This document shows, in pieces, positions 1 through 6,422 of a stretch of 8,314 nucleotides of DNA. The number at the start of each line of letters is the position of its first letter. The stretch's first letter is position 1. The stretch spans positions 1-8,314 of the forward strand of contig CAJTOV010000157.1 in the NCBI GenBank assembly GCA_910577765.1, in the 5' to 3' direction. The position numbers and the translations under genes were made by a program. Source of the DNA: an uncultured Lachnospiraceae bacterium. Lineage in GTDB: Bacteria; Bacillota; Clostridia; Lachnospirales; Lachnospiraceae. Below the pieces are notes generated by a model. That model saw nothing but the letters and a program-made list of their open reading frames with translations, was not told the origin of the DNA and made no database searches.

Positions 1-811
1 GGCCATGGCAGAGTACATAGCCGGCGGGGAGCCGGAGTTTGTGCAGATGATGAATGAGCGGGCGGCAGGGCTGGGGATGACAGGAACCCATTTTGAGGAC
101 TGCTGTGGTCTGACAGATTCAGCTACCCACCTGACGACTGCCAGGGATATCGCCCTGATGTCGCGGGAGCTGATCACAAAGTACCCGCAGATCCATAATT
201 ATTCTACGATCTGGATGGATACCATCACCCATGTGACAAAGCAGGGAACCAAAGAATTCGGCCTTTCCAACACCAATAAGCTTCTGAAAATGGCCACCGG
301 CTTCAAGGTCACCGGCTTAAAGACCGGCTCTACCTCCCTGGCCAGGTACTGTCTTTCCGCCACTGCGGAAAAGGACGGGGTACGGCTCATTGCCTCCATT
401 ATGGCGGCCCCGGATTACAAGGCCCGGTTTGCCGATGCCCAGACCCTGCTGAACTACGGCTATGCCAACTGCCGGCTCTATGAGGACCATGAGATGCCGC
501 TTCTGCCTCCCATGGCCGTACGCAACGGTGTGGAGGATACGGTGCCCCTGGCCTATGCAGGGGGATTCTCCTACCTGGGGCTTGGAGGCGAGGATTTCAG
601 CGCCGTGGAGAAGAAACTGATGGTGCCGGAGGAGCTGACCGCCCCGGTGGAACCGGGAAGCAAGGTAGGGGTACTGCGGTACGAGCTGGCAGGCAAGGTT
701 CTGGGGGAGGTGGAGATCCTTACCGACGGCGCCGTGAAAAAGGCAGGCTTTCTGGATTATCTGAGACGGCTTAAGAACAGGTGGATGATGGAGGAAGGGA
801 CAGCAGACTAA
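1..811 (+). CDS. D-alanyl-D-alanine carboxypeptidase (DacF/PBP5-like), 5' truncated by window
   Basis: This is the C-terminal part of a low-molecular-weight penicillin-binding protein that trims the terminal D-Ala from peptidoglycan stem peptides outside the membrane. Numbering from the Met at base 5, the KTG box of the penicillin-binding fold is at residues 106-108 (bases 320-328). The stretch around residues 22-50 (GMTGTHF, then a GL-D...H-TTARDIALM pattern) is typical of the S11 peptidase family. Residues about 175-245 resemble the PBP5 C-terminal beta domain, and the basic/aromatic tail at 248-260 is the usual amphipathic membrane anchor of DacF-type proteins. The Met at base 5 is internal: the frame is open to base 2, and the opening residues (AMAEYIAG) normally follow the SxN box, so the SxxK and SxN boxes must lie upstream. 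The choice among dacA, dacB and dacF cannot be made from this part. It probably ends its own transcription unit. Confidence 0.93.
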   Translation, partial: AMAEYIAGGEPEFVQMMNERAAGLGMTGTHFEDCCGLTDSATHLTTARDIALMSRELITKYPQIHNYSTIWMDTITHVTKQGTKEFGLSNTNKLLKMATGFKVTGLKTGSTSLARYCLSATAEKDGVRLIASIMAAPDYKARFADAQTLLNYGYANCRLYEDHEMPLLPPMAVRNGVEDTVPLAYAGGFSYLGLGGEDFSAVEKKLMVPEELTAPVEPGSKVGVLRYELAGKVLGEVEILTDGAVKKAGFLDYLRRLKNRWMMEEGTAD

Positions 812-826
812 GGAAGAAACCGGAGA

Positions 827-921
827 GGCTGCCGCAAAATGACAGATTTCCGCAATATGCAGCTCTGATATCCGGCAGATATCATCTGTATATTGCGGAA
901 TCATGGAATTTTGCGACAGCC
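827..921 (+). repeat. Large nested hairpin, possible dispersed palindromic element and dac terminator
   Basis: Two stems are nested. The outer stem pairs 827-840 with 908-921 (14 positions, one C-A mismatch at 832/916). The inner stem pairs 848-862 with 886-900: eleven exact pairs (TTCCGCAATAT with ATATTGCGGAA) plus four more including one G-U. The tip adds 866-872 with 878-884 around a 5-base loop (873-877). Bases 841-847 and 901-907 form an internal loop. The outer 3' arm is followed at once by CTTTT, so the transcript could end here as an intrinsic terminator of the carboxypeptidase gene. At about 95 bases with two long arms it is far bigger than a normal terminator, which suggests a REP- or MITE-like repeat. 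Copies elsewhere in the genome cannot be seen from this window. Confidence 0.7.
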
Positions 922-1003
922 CTTTTATGGAACAGAATAGCCCTGCGGTCCGGCAGAGAACAGCAGTGACAAAGAAGCCGCCCACTATTTACCGTTTATG
1001 GCA

Positions 1004-1078
1004 ATTGTAACAAATGTATGGTTATCCCGGTTATTTGGTTACTATTTTGTTGAAATCTTTATACAAACATGTTACAAT
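1004..1078. repeat. Spaced inverted repeat ATTGTAACA / TGTTACAAT, possible operator pair
   Basis: Bases 1004-1012 (ATTGTAACA) are the exact reverse complement of 1070-1078 (TGTTACAAT). The match extends imperfectly outward through ATGTAT (1014-1019) against ATACA (1061-1065). One arm is the extended -10 region of the operon promoter and the other lies upstream of the -35 box. Centre-to-centre distance is 66 bases, about six helical turns, which would suit two bound regulator molecules linked by a DNA loop. This is inference from symmetry only; chance occurrence in AT-rich DNA is possible. Confidence 0.35.
1050..1078 (+). promoter_or_regulatory. Sigma-A type promoter of the transporter operon
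   Basis: A -35 box TTGAAA (1050-1055) is followed by a 17-base spacer and a -10 box TACAAT (1073-1078), with a TG one base upstream (1070-1071) giving an extended -10. Each hexamer is one base from consensus and the spacing is optimal. Transcription would start near 1085, about 57 bases before the lipoprotein start codon. It is the best promoter match I found by eye in the gap and is correctly placed to drive the operon. Confidence 0.8.
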
Positions 1079-1091
1079 GAAATCGCTGAAA
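1078..1091 (+). promoter_or_regulatory. cre-like site (CcpA catabolite repression) at the transcription start
   Basis: TGAAATCGCTGAAA matches the low-GC Gram-positive cre consensus TGWAANCGNTNWCA at every defined position except one (A for C at the next-to-last base). It abuts the -10 box and covers the predicted start point, a position at which CcpA normally represses. The sequence match is direct; CcpA binding is inferred from the B. subtilis consensus. Confidence 0.55.
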
Positions 1092-1124
1092 AAGATGGTG
1101 CAACAAAAATGCACAATTAAACTA

Positions 1125-1133
1125 AGAGGAGGG
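1125..1133 (+). promoter_or_regulatory. Strong ribosome binding site of the lipoprotein gene
   Basis: AGAGGAGGG lies 8 bases before the ATG at 1142 and is close to a full anti-Shine-Dalgarno match. It fixes the start, which also places a signal peptide at the very N-terminus. It is stronger than the RBS of the ATPase gene (AGGAG at 2511-2515), fitting high output of the binding protein. Confidence 0.85.
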
Positions 1134-1141
1134 TTTTCAGT

Positions 1142-2368
1142 ATGTGGAAGAAATGTATCGCAGTTGCCATGGCTGCAGTCATGGCAGCCAGTATGGCAGC
1201 CTGCGGCTCCAAGCCGGCAGAGACAGAAGCAGCCAAGACAGAAGCAGCAGCCCAGGCAGGAGAAAGCAAGGCAGAAGAAGCACCGGCTGATTCTGCGGAG
1301 CCGGCTGGAAACTATAAGATCGGCCTGATGATCAGCCCCCTGGCTACCCGTGAGGAGCATTTCCGTACAGCAGAGATGCTCATGGAAGAATTCGGAGCGG
1401 ACAAGTTCGTGATGGATGTCTACCCGGAGAATGCGGCTACCGAGCAGGAAGTCACCATTTCCAAGGCCATGAACCTGGCCATGGACCCGGATGTAAAGGT
1501 TATTATCTTTGACTCCGCCGATGTGGGAACCATTGCCGCGGTTGAGAAGATCAAGGAAGAGCGCCCGGACTTAAAGGTTATCTTCGGTTCCATGAATGAG
1601 GACGTGTACGAGATGGCCAAAGTAGGCGATCTGTGCCTTTCCATTGACCCGGAGCTTTACGGGGAATCCGTGGCACAGATGGCTGTGGATGCCGGCGCCA
1701 AGCACTTTATTTTCTACAGCTTTGCCCGTCACATGAGCAACTCCATCAAGATCCGTTACAGAGATGCCATGAAGGCTGTCTGCGAAGCCAACAACGTGCC
1801 TTTCGAAGAGGTTTCCATGCCTGATCCCATGGGGGATGCCGGTGTACCGGGAGCCCAGCAGTTCCTGATCGAGAATATTCCGTCCCTGATGGAGCAGTAC
1901 GGCACCAAGGATATTGCCTACTTTGTAACCGTGTCCACGGTGGAGCAGGCATTTATCAAGAGCATCGTGGAGAACGGCGGTATCTTCCCGTGCCATACGG
2001 ACCCGTCTCCCTTCAGCGATTTCGCTCCGGCCCTTGGTCTTGAGATCGATGAGGCCCACAAGTTTGACGCGGAGTATGTGTCTGACCTGATCACCAAGAA
2101 GCTGGCCGAGTACAATATGAACGGAAGAGTAGGCGGCTGGGAGAAGTCCCTGGTCCGTCTTGAGATGGAATTTTTGATCCGCTACGCCATTGAGTACTGT
2201 GAGGGCCGTACCAGTGAAGTGGACGGTAAGCCTGACAAGGAAGTGGCAGCCAGCCTTCTGATGGAAGTTTACGGCGAAGGCGGCAAGTTCAACAATGCAG
2301 TCAATGACACTACCGGTGAGACCTATGATAACTGGTATACGGTTGCAAGGGATCTGTACTTATATTAA
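1142..2368 (+). CDS. DUF3798-type lipoprotein, putative substrate-binding protein of ABC importer
   Basis: This 408-residue protein begins with a lipoprotein signal: basic MWKK, a hydrophobic Ala/Met/Val stretch, and a lipobox ending at Cys21 (MAAC). Residues 22-56 are an Ala/Glu/Lys/Pro-rich tether, and the folded part starts at about 58 (YKIGLMIS), the usual first strand of a periplasmic-binding fold. A second strand-like segment at 118-131 (KVIIFDSADVGT) and alternating helix/strand regions continue to residue 350. I recognise the sequence style of DUF3798, a clostridial and fusobacterial family without assigned function; some members have been labelled regulators, but a lipidated protein argues for an extracellular solute receptor. 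The next genes encode an ABC ATPase and two permeases, supporting that role. The ligand is unknown. It is the first gene of the operon, with its own promoter and cre-like site, and is separated from the rest by a terminator-like hairpin. A 15-base duplication lies in the tether (1221-1248). Confidence 0.82.
   Translation: MWKKCIAVAMAAVMAASMAACGSKPAETEAAKTEAAAQAGESKAEEAPADSAEPAGNYKIGLMISPLATREEHFRTAEMLMEEFGADKFVMDVYPENAATEQEVTISKAMNLAMDPDVKVIIFDSADVGTIAAVEKIKEERPDLKVIFGSMNEDVYEMAKVGDLCLSIDPELYGESVAQMAVDAGAKHFIFYSFARHMSNSIKIRYRDAMKAVCEANNVPFEEVSMPDPMGDAGVPGAQQFLIENIPSLMEQYGTKDIAYFVTVSTVEQAFIKSIVENGGIFPCHTDPSPFSDFAPALGLEIDEAHKFDAEYVSDLITKKLAEYNMNGRVGGWEKSLVRLEMEFLIRYAIEYCEGRTSEVDGKPDKEVAASLLMEVYGEGGKFNNAVNDTTGETYDNWYTVARDLYLY
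1221..1248 (+). repeat. Short tandem repeat in the lipoprotein tether
   Basis: AGACAGAAGCAGC occurs at 1221-1233 and again at 1236-1248, a 15-base period encoding the alternating Glu/Thr/Ala/Lys tether just after the lipidated cysteine. It keeps the frame. Such repeats can change tether length by slippage; no effect on the binding domain is expected. Confidence 0.6.
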
Positions 2369-2445
2369 TGGGACAGCCGGCCGTGACGCATGAGCCCGGA
2401 TCAGTGCCGGACTGCTGCGTTGTGAATCCCTGATATTACAGAAAT

Positions 2446-2494
2446 AAAAGTGTTGCGGCCTGAAGCGGAGCGGCTTTATGCCGCAGCACTTTTT
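2446..2494 (+). terminator. Intercistronic hairpin terminator/attenuator after lipoprotein gene
   Basis: Bases 2446-2459 pair with 2480-2493: 14 pairs including one G-U (2453/2486), around a 20-base loop. The 3' arm runs into TTTTT (2490-2494) and the 5' arm begins AAAA, so it can work in either direction. It lies 77 bases past the lipoprotein stop codon and just before the ATPase RBS. A partly efficient terminator here would give more binding-protein mRNA than transporter mRNA, a common arrangement in ABC importer operons. Confidence 0.75.
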
Positions 2495-2523
2495 GGTTTC
2501 TCTTAAAGACAGGAGCGAAACAC

Positions 2524-4104
2524 ATGCAAAATGTATTGTTGGAAATGAAGCAGATCGAAAAAGAGTTCGGTCAGACAAAGGTGTTAAAGGGGGTTGATCT
2601 GCGTCTGGACGCAGGGGAGGTGCTGTCCCTGGTAGGGGAGAACGGCGCGGGAAAATCCACCCTGATGAACATTCTCTTTGGCATGCCGGGGATCGTCAAT
2701 ACCGGCGGTTACGGCGGAGAAATCCTGTGGGAAGGCCAGACCGTAAAGGTCAGTTCCCCGGCCCAGGCCATGGAGCTTGGCATCGGGATGGTACACCAGG
2801 AATTCATGCTGCTGCCTGCTTACACGGTGACGGAGAATGTGAAGCTGAACCGCGAGCTTACAAAGTCCAATCTGATCAGCCGGGTGCTGGGGCCATCCAT
2901 GGGTACCCTGGACCATAAGACCATGGACCAGGAGACCCGGGAGGCACTGGACAAGATTCATCTGAATGTGAAGCCGGGCACCCAGGTGGGAAGCATGTCC
3001 GTAGGCTTTAAACAGTTTGTGGAGATTGCCCGGGAGATTGACAAGAAGAATATCCGGCTTATTGTATTTGACGAACCCACTGCCGTTCTGACGGATGTGG
3101 AATCCCGGTGGCTTATGGACACCATCAAGGAGATCACCGCAGCCGGGGTGGCCGTGATCTTCATCAGCCACAAGCTTAATGAGGTCATTGAGCTGTCGGA
3201 CCGGATCGTGGTCTTAAGAGACGGGGAGCTGGTGGAGACTTTGGAGCGGGGAGAGACCGATGCCACCGGCCTTGCCCGTCTCATGGTGGGAAGAAACGTG
3301 GACTTTTCCAATATGGAAGGCCGTCCGGTGGAAGAGATCGAGAAGCAGGAGGTAGTCATGGAGATCCGGGATTTAAAGGTCTCCATGCCGGGTGAAAAGG
3401 CCAAAAGCGTCACCATTGATATCCACAAGGGAGAGATTCTGGGCTTCTGCGGTCTGGCCGGCCAGGGAAAACTGGCCATCTCCAACGGGATTGCCGGTCT
3501 GTATCCCTCCAGCGGGGAAGTGCGCTATAAGGGGGAGGTGCTTCCCTTCGGCAATCCCCTGGCAGTGCTGAAAAAGAAAATCGGCTTTGTGTCCGAGGAC
3601 CGCCGGGGAATCGGACTTCTGCTGGACGAAAGCATCCGCATGAATATCTGTCTGCTGGCCATGCAGATCCGCAGCCAGTTTTTCCGCTCCTTTGGATTCT
3701 TTAAGCAGGTGGATGCAAAGAGCATGAAGGAGACGGCAGATACCATGATCCGGGAGCTGGGAATCAAATGCGAGGGGGACAGCCAGCACCCTTCAGCCCT
3801 TTCCGGGGGAAACCAGCAGAAGGTATGTATTGCCAGGGCCGTGGTATTTGACCCGGATGTGCTGTTTGTCTCAGAGCCTACCCGGGGCATTGACATCGGC
3901 GCCAAGAAGGTGATTCTGGATTACCTGGTGCGCCTGAACCGGGAGAAGGGAACCACCATTGTCATGACATCCAGCGAACTGACCGAGCTGCGCACCATGT
4001 GCGACCGCATTGCGGTGATCTATGACGGCAAGGTCAAGGCAATCTTGAAACCCACGGATTCCGACGAGAAATTTGGTCTTCTCATGTCCGGAATCGATGC
4101 ATAG
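2524..4104 (+). CDS. ABC importer ATP-binding protein, two-domain (ribose/BMP type)
   Basis: This 526-residue cytoplasmic protein powers import and has two fused ABC ATPase halves, as in RbsA, MglA and BMP-system ATPases. Half 1: Walker A GENGAGKST at 38-46, Q-loop Gln92, signature MSVGFKQ at 158-164 (a departure from LSxGQ), Walker B with DEP at 183-185, switch His216. Half 2: a degenerate glycine-rich loop at 307-318 (GFCGLAGQGKLA) without the Walker A GK[ST], normal for this class; a good signature LSGGNQQK at 426-433; and Walker B with Ser450 where Asp is usual, keeping Glu451. The DEPTAVLT wording and the MVHQ-F-ML Q-loop region look closer to the nucleoside/BMP branch than to RbsA. The ATG at 2524 is 8 bases after AGGAG (2511-2515). 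The stop codon overlaps the next RBS, so expression with the permeases is coupled. Substrate cannot be told from this subunit. Confidence 0.93.
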   Translation: MQNVLLEMKQIEKEFGQTKVLKGVDLRLDAGEVLSLVGENGAGKSTLMNILFGMPGIVNTGGYGGEILWEGQTVKVSSPAQAMELGIGMVHQEFMLLPAYTVTENVKLNRELTKSNLISRVLGPSMGTLDHKTMDQETREALDKIHLNVKPGTQVGSMSVGFKQFVEIAREIDKKNIRLIVFDEPTAVLTDVESRWLMDTIKEITAAGVAVIFISHKLNEVIELSDRIVVLRDGELVETLERGETDATGLARLMVGRNVDFSNMEGRPVEEIEKQEVVMEIRDLKVSMPGEKAKSVTIDIHKGEILGFCGLAGQGKLAISNGIAGLYPSSGEVRYKGEVLPFGNPLAVLKKKIGFVSEDRRGIGLLLDESIRMNICLLAMQIRSQFFRSFGFFKQVDAKSMKETADTMIRELGIKCEGDSQHPSALSGGNQQKVCIARAVVFDPDVLFVSEPTRGIDIGAKKVILDYLVRLNREKGTTIVMTSSELTELRTMCDRIAVIYDGKVKAILKPTDSDEKFGLLMSGIDA

Positions 4105-4111
4105 GAGGTGA
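4103..4111 (+). promoter_or_regulatory. RBS of permease 1 embedded in the ATPase stop codon
   Basis: AGGAGGTGA at 4103-4111 is a full Shine-Dalgarno match that begins inside the TAG stop (4102-4104) of the ATPase gene, 7 bases before the ATG at 4119. It selects this start over the in-frame ATG at 4125 and ties the two genes together in translation. Confidence 0.85.
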
Positions 4112-4118
4112 GACGGAG

Positions 4119-5159
4119 ATGAAAATGAAATGTAGGCAGTTTTTTGAAGACTTCGGTGTCACCCGTATGATTGCCGTGGGATTTTTCCTGGCCATTGCCA
4201 TCGCGGTTCCGGTGCTCCATCTGAATACCCTGACCCTGTATTCCCAGGCTCTGACCCGTATGGCCATGAACGGTGTCCTGGTGCTGACCATGGTGCCTAT
4301 TATGGTCTGCGGCGCCGGCATGAACTTTGCTTTGCCCATCGGGATTATCTGCGGCCTCATCGGCGGCCTGATCAGTATGAACATGAATCTTACGGGCTTT
4401 ACGGGATTTTTTGCATCCATCCTTTTTTCCATTCCCTTTTCCCTGGTTATGGGCTACCTGTACGGTCTCTTAATGAACCGGGTAAAGGGCTCCGAGATGA
4501 TGATTGCCACCTATGTGGGCTTTGCCATGATATCCGCCATGTGTATCGTATGGCTCTTTGTTCCCATTGACAATCTGCTTCTGCGGATGCAGATGGGACG
4601 TGGCCTGAGAAAGGACGTGACCCTGACGGATTTCTGGGCAGGCATTCTGGACGAGCTGTGGCCGGTGACCATCGGCGGGCTGACCATCCCCATGGGCACC
4701 TTCCTGTTCCTGTTCCTGATGTGTTTCCTGGTCTATCTCTACATGCACTCCAAGACCGGCACCATGATGCGGGCCGCCGGACAGAATCCGGGACTTGCCA
4801 GGGCCAACGGCATCAATGTGGACCGGATGCGGATCTGGGGCATTACCCTGTCCACCATGCTGGGCGCCGTGGGAATCCTGGTCTATGCCCAGAGCTACGG
4901 CTTTATGCAGTTTTACGAATCCCCGAAAATGATGTCCTTCTCGGCTGTGGCCGCGGTGCTTCTTGGGGGCGCCTCCAACAAGCGGGCATCGATTTTCAAC
5001 GTGATCTTCGGTGTCATGGTCTTCCAGGGAATTTTGACGCTTTCCATGCCGGTGGCCAATGTCCTTTTGCCTGAGAGTAATATTTCGGACATTGTAAGAA
5101 TGATCATCAGTAATGGAATTATTCTCTATGCATTAGGAAAGGGCTCAGGTAAAAAATGA
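4119..5159 (+). CDS. ABC importer permease 1 (BPD_transp_2, RbsC/BMP type)
   Basis: A 346-residue polytopic membrane protein forming half of the import channel. Hydrophobic segments are visible at about 16-34, 50-66, 70-86, 96-118, 126-149, 190-209, 237-257, 272-285, 291-310 and 324-340. Family marks of the branched-chain/ribose permease group include a GMNF-(4)-G pattern at 67-75, NRVKGSEMM at 120-128, and the cytoplasmic ATPase-contact loop with GQNPGLARANGINVDRMRI at 221-239. Its closing ISNGIILYAL segment is echoed in permease 2. The start is set by a strong RBS embedded in the upstream stop codon, and its own stop codon overlaps the next start as ATGA (5156-5159). The pair presumably forms a heterodimer with the ATPase docked on the contact loops. 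Confidence 0.92.
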   Translation: MKMKCRQFFEDFGVTRMIAVGFFLAIAIAVPVLHLNTLTLYSQALTRMAMNGVLVLTMVPIMVCGAGMNFALPIGIICGLIGGLISMNMNLTGFTGFFASILFSIPFSLVMGYLYGLLMNRVKGSEMMIATYVGFAMISAMCIVWLFVPIDNLLLRMQMGRGLRKDVTLTDFWAGILDELWPVTIGGLTIPMGTFLFLFLMCFLVYLYMHSKTGTMMRAAGQNPGLARANGINVDRMRIWGITLSTMLGAVGILVYAQSYGFMQFYESPKMMSFSAVAAVLLGGASNKRASIFNVIFGVMVFQGILTLSMPVANVLLPESNISDIVRMIISNGIILYALGKGSGKK

Positions 5160-6400
5160 AGACGATAAAACAGTTTTTTTCAGAAAATGTGGTTGTGATC
5201 TTTTTCGCGCTGTTGTGCCTGGGCGCTTATCTGATTGCCGGACAGGCGCCTTATGTGGTGGTCAGTGACCTGATTAACCGGGTCATGCGCAACAGCATTC
5301 TGGTGCTGGCTCTGATTATTCCCATTATGGCCGGTATGGGACTGAACTTCGGGATTGTGGTGGGAGCCATGAGCGCCCAGGCGGCCATTATTATGATTAC
5401 CCACTGGCGGATGACCGGCATGGCCGGTATTGGGGTGGCCCTTGCAGTCTGCACCGTGATCTCCGTGATCTGCGGGTATCTTCTGGGTATGCTGTTTAAC
5501 AAGACAAGGGGCCAGGAGATGATCACCGGCATGATCGCCGGATACTTTGGCAACGGTATCTATCTGCTGATTTTCCTGGTGCTTCTGGGCACGGTGATTC
5601 CCTTCTGGGACGAGGAGATCAGTATCCGCAACGGAATCGGTGTCAAGGATACCCTGAAAATGATTGACGGTATGAAAGGGGCCATGGACAATGTATGGAA
5701 GCTGCGGCTGTCCCAGGTGCTGGTGGCTGTCTTTGTGCTGTACACCCTTTTCCTTGCCTGGTGCATCGTAAAACGGGGAAAGGAGAACAAAAGCGCCGTC
5801 AAAGCATCCCTGATCAGATGGGCAGCATGGGGGGCGGCCCTGGTCTTTGTGCTGGCGGTTCCTGCCGTGTCCGCCGTGGTGACAAAATGTAAGATTCCCA
5901 TGATGACCCTGGCCTTCATTGTCCTGGTCAGTATGCTGTGCCAGTTTATCACCAGCACCAAGCTGGGACAGGACTTCCGCAGTGTGGGAATGGATATCGG
6001 CATTGCGGAGGCGTCGGGCATCAATGTGAACCGGGTGCGGATACTGGCTACCATCTTCTCCACGGTCATTGCCTCCTGGGGACAGTTTGCTTTCCTCCAG
6101 AACATGGGCACCTTCTCCACCTATACGGCACAGCAGAATGTGGGCACCTTCTCCATTGCGGCCCTGCTGGTGGGGGGAGCTTCCATTGACAAGGCCACGG
6201 TGCGGCAGGCTTTTATCGGCGTGGTGCTGTTCCAGCTTCTGTTTCTGCTGGCGCCCTCTGCCGGAACGAAGATTTTCAATGACACCCAGGTAGGCGAGTA
6301 TTTCCGTACCGTGATCTCCAACGGAGTGATCGCAGTGGCCCTGGTGCTCCATGCCCTGAACAAGAACCGGCAGAAAGCAGCCCAGGCGGAAACCGCCTAA
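5156..6400 (+). CDS. ABC importer permease 2 (BPD_transp_2), enlarged central region
   Basis: A 414-residue membrane protein paralogous to permease 1. Shared marks are GLNFGIVVG at 62-70, NKTRGQEMI at 115-123, the contact loop ASGINVNRVRI at 286-296, and ISNGV near residue 390. Hydrophobic segments lie at about 12-29, 46-60, 64-82, 89-113, 125-149, 186-205, 221-243, 248-266, 294-314, 331-345, 348-368 and 386-402. It is 68 residues longer than its partner; most of the excess is a central region (about 185-245) that adds a membrane segment, a basic polar loop (KRGKENKSAVKAS, 206-218) and another hydrophobic stretch. Translation likely restarts from permease 1 through the ATGA overlap, as no strong RBS is well placed. 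A 15-base repeat (6105-6119 and 6141-6155) duplicates GTFS near residues 318-333. Confidence 0.92.
   Translation: MKTIKQFFSENVVVIFFALLCLGAYLIAGQAPYVVVSDLINRVMRNSILVLALIIPIMAGMGLNFGIVVGAMSAQAAIIMITHWRMTGMAGIGVALAVCTVISVICGYLLGMLFNKTRGQEMITGMIAGYFGNGIYLLIFLVLLGTVIPFWDEEISIRNGIGVKDTLKMIDGMKGAMDNVWKLRLSQVLVAVFVLYTLFLAWCIVKRGKENKSAVKASLIRWAAWGAALVFVLAVPAVSAVVTKCKIPMMTLAFIVLVSMLCQFITSTKLGQDFRSVGMDIGIAEASGINVNRVRILATIFSTVIASWGQFAFLQNMGTFSTYTAQQNVGTFSIAALLVGGASIDKATVRQAFIGVVLFQLLFLLAPSAGTKIFNDTQVGEYFRTVISNGVIAVALVLHALNKNRQKAAQAETA
6105..6155 (+). repeat. Direct repeat inside permease 2
   Basis: TGGGCACCTTCTCCA occurs exactly at 6105-6119 and 6141-6155, 36 bases apart, encoding two N-[MV]-GTFS units 12 residues apart in the region before a membrane segment. 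It could be an ancient 36-base duplication or local convergence; the bases between the copies show no further clear repetition. Confidence 0.55.
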
Positions 6401-6422
6401 TATCGGAAAGGAGACTACAGCT

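Larger units (their letters stand above)
812..1141 (+). other. Intergenic region between carboxypeptidase and transporter operon
   Basis: These 330 bases hold no gene I can support. In order they contain a large nested hairpin (827-921), a featureless stretch (about 930-1000), an inverted pair of 9-base sites (1004-1012 and 1070-1078), a sigma-A type promoter (1050-1078), a cre-like site (1078-1091), and a short leader with a weak 5-bp hairpin (1098-1102 with 1110-1114) before the RBS. The predicted leader is only about 57 bases, too short for the larger riboswitch classes, and I recognise no riboswitch core in it. The short reading frames here lack RBSs and recognisable protein character. 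Confidence 0.75.

Noticed and set aside
317..985. 222-residue minus-strand open frame across the carboxypeptidase end and the hairpin
   Set aside because: No recognisable protein features. It runs through the palindrome and is opposite a well-conserved carboxypeptidase.
1079..1141. Riboswitch (for example purine or deoxyguanosine class, as found before some BMP operons)
   Set aside because: The predicted leader is only about 57 bases with one 5-bp hairpin; no three-way junction or conserved core is visible.
1014..1328. 104-residue plus-strand frame starting inside the promoter region
   Set aside because: It begins upstream of the -35 box, overlaps the lipoprotein start in another frame, and becomes a Gln/Arg-rich misreading of the tether repeat. 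No RBS was found.
2386..2420. Hairpin ACGCA/TGCGT with inner CCGG/CCGG after the lipoprotein gene
   Set aside because: Only 5-bp and 4-bp stems with large loops and no T run. Considered chance structure in GC-rich spacer.
2420..2448. Possible internal promoter (TTGTGA, 17 bases, AATAAA) before the ATPase gene
   Set aside because: Each box matches only four of six consensus bases, and the -10 overlaps the A-rich arm of the terminator hairpin. Any start would then be followed at once by that terminator.
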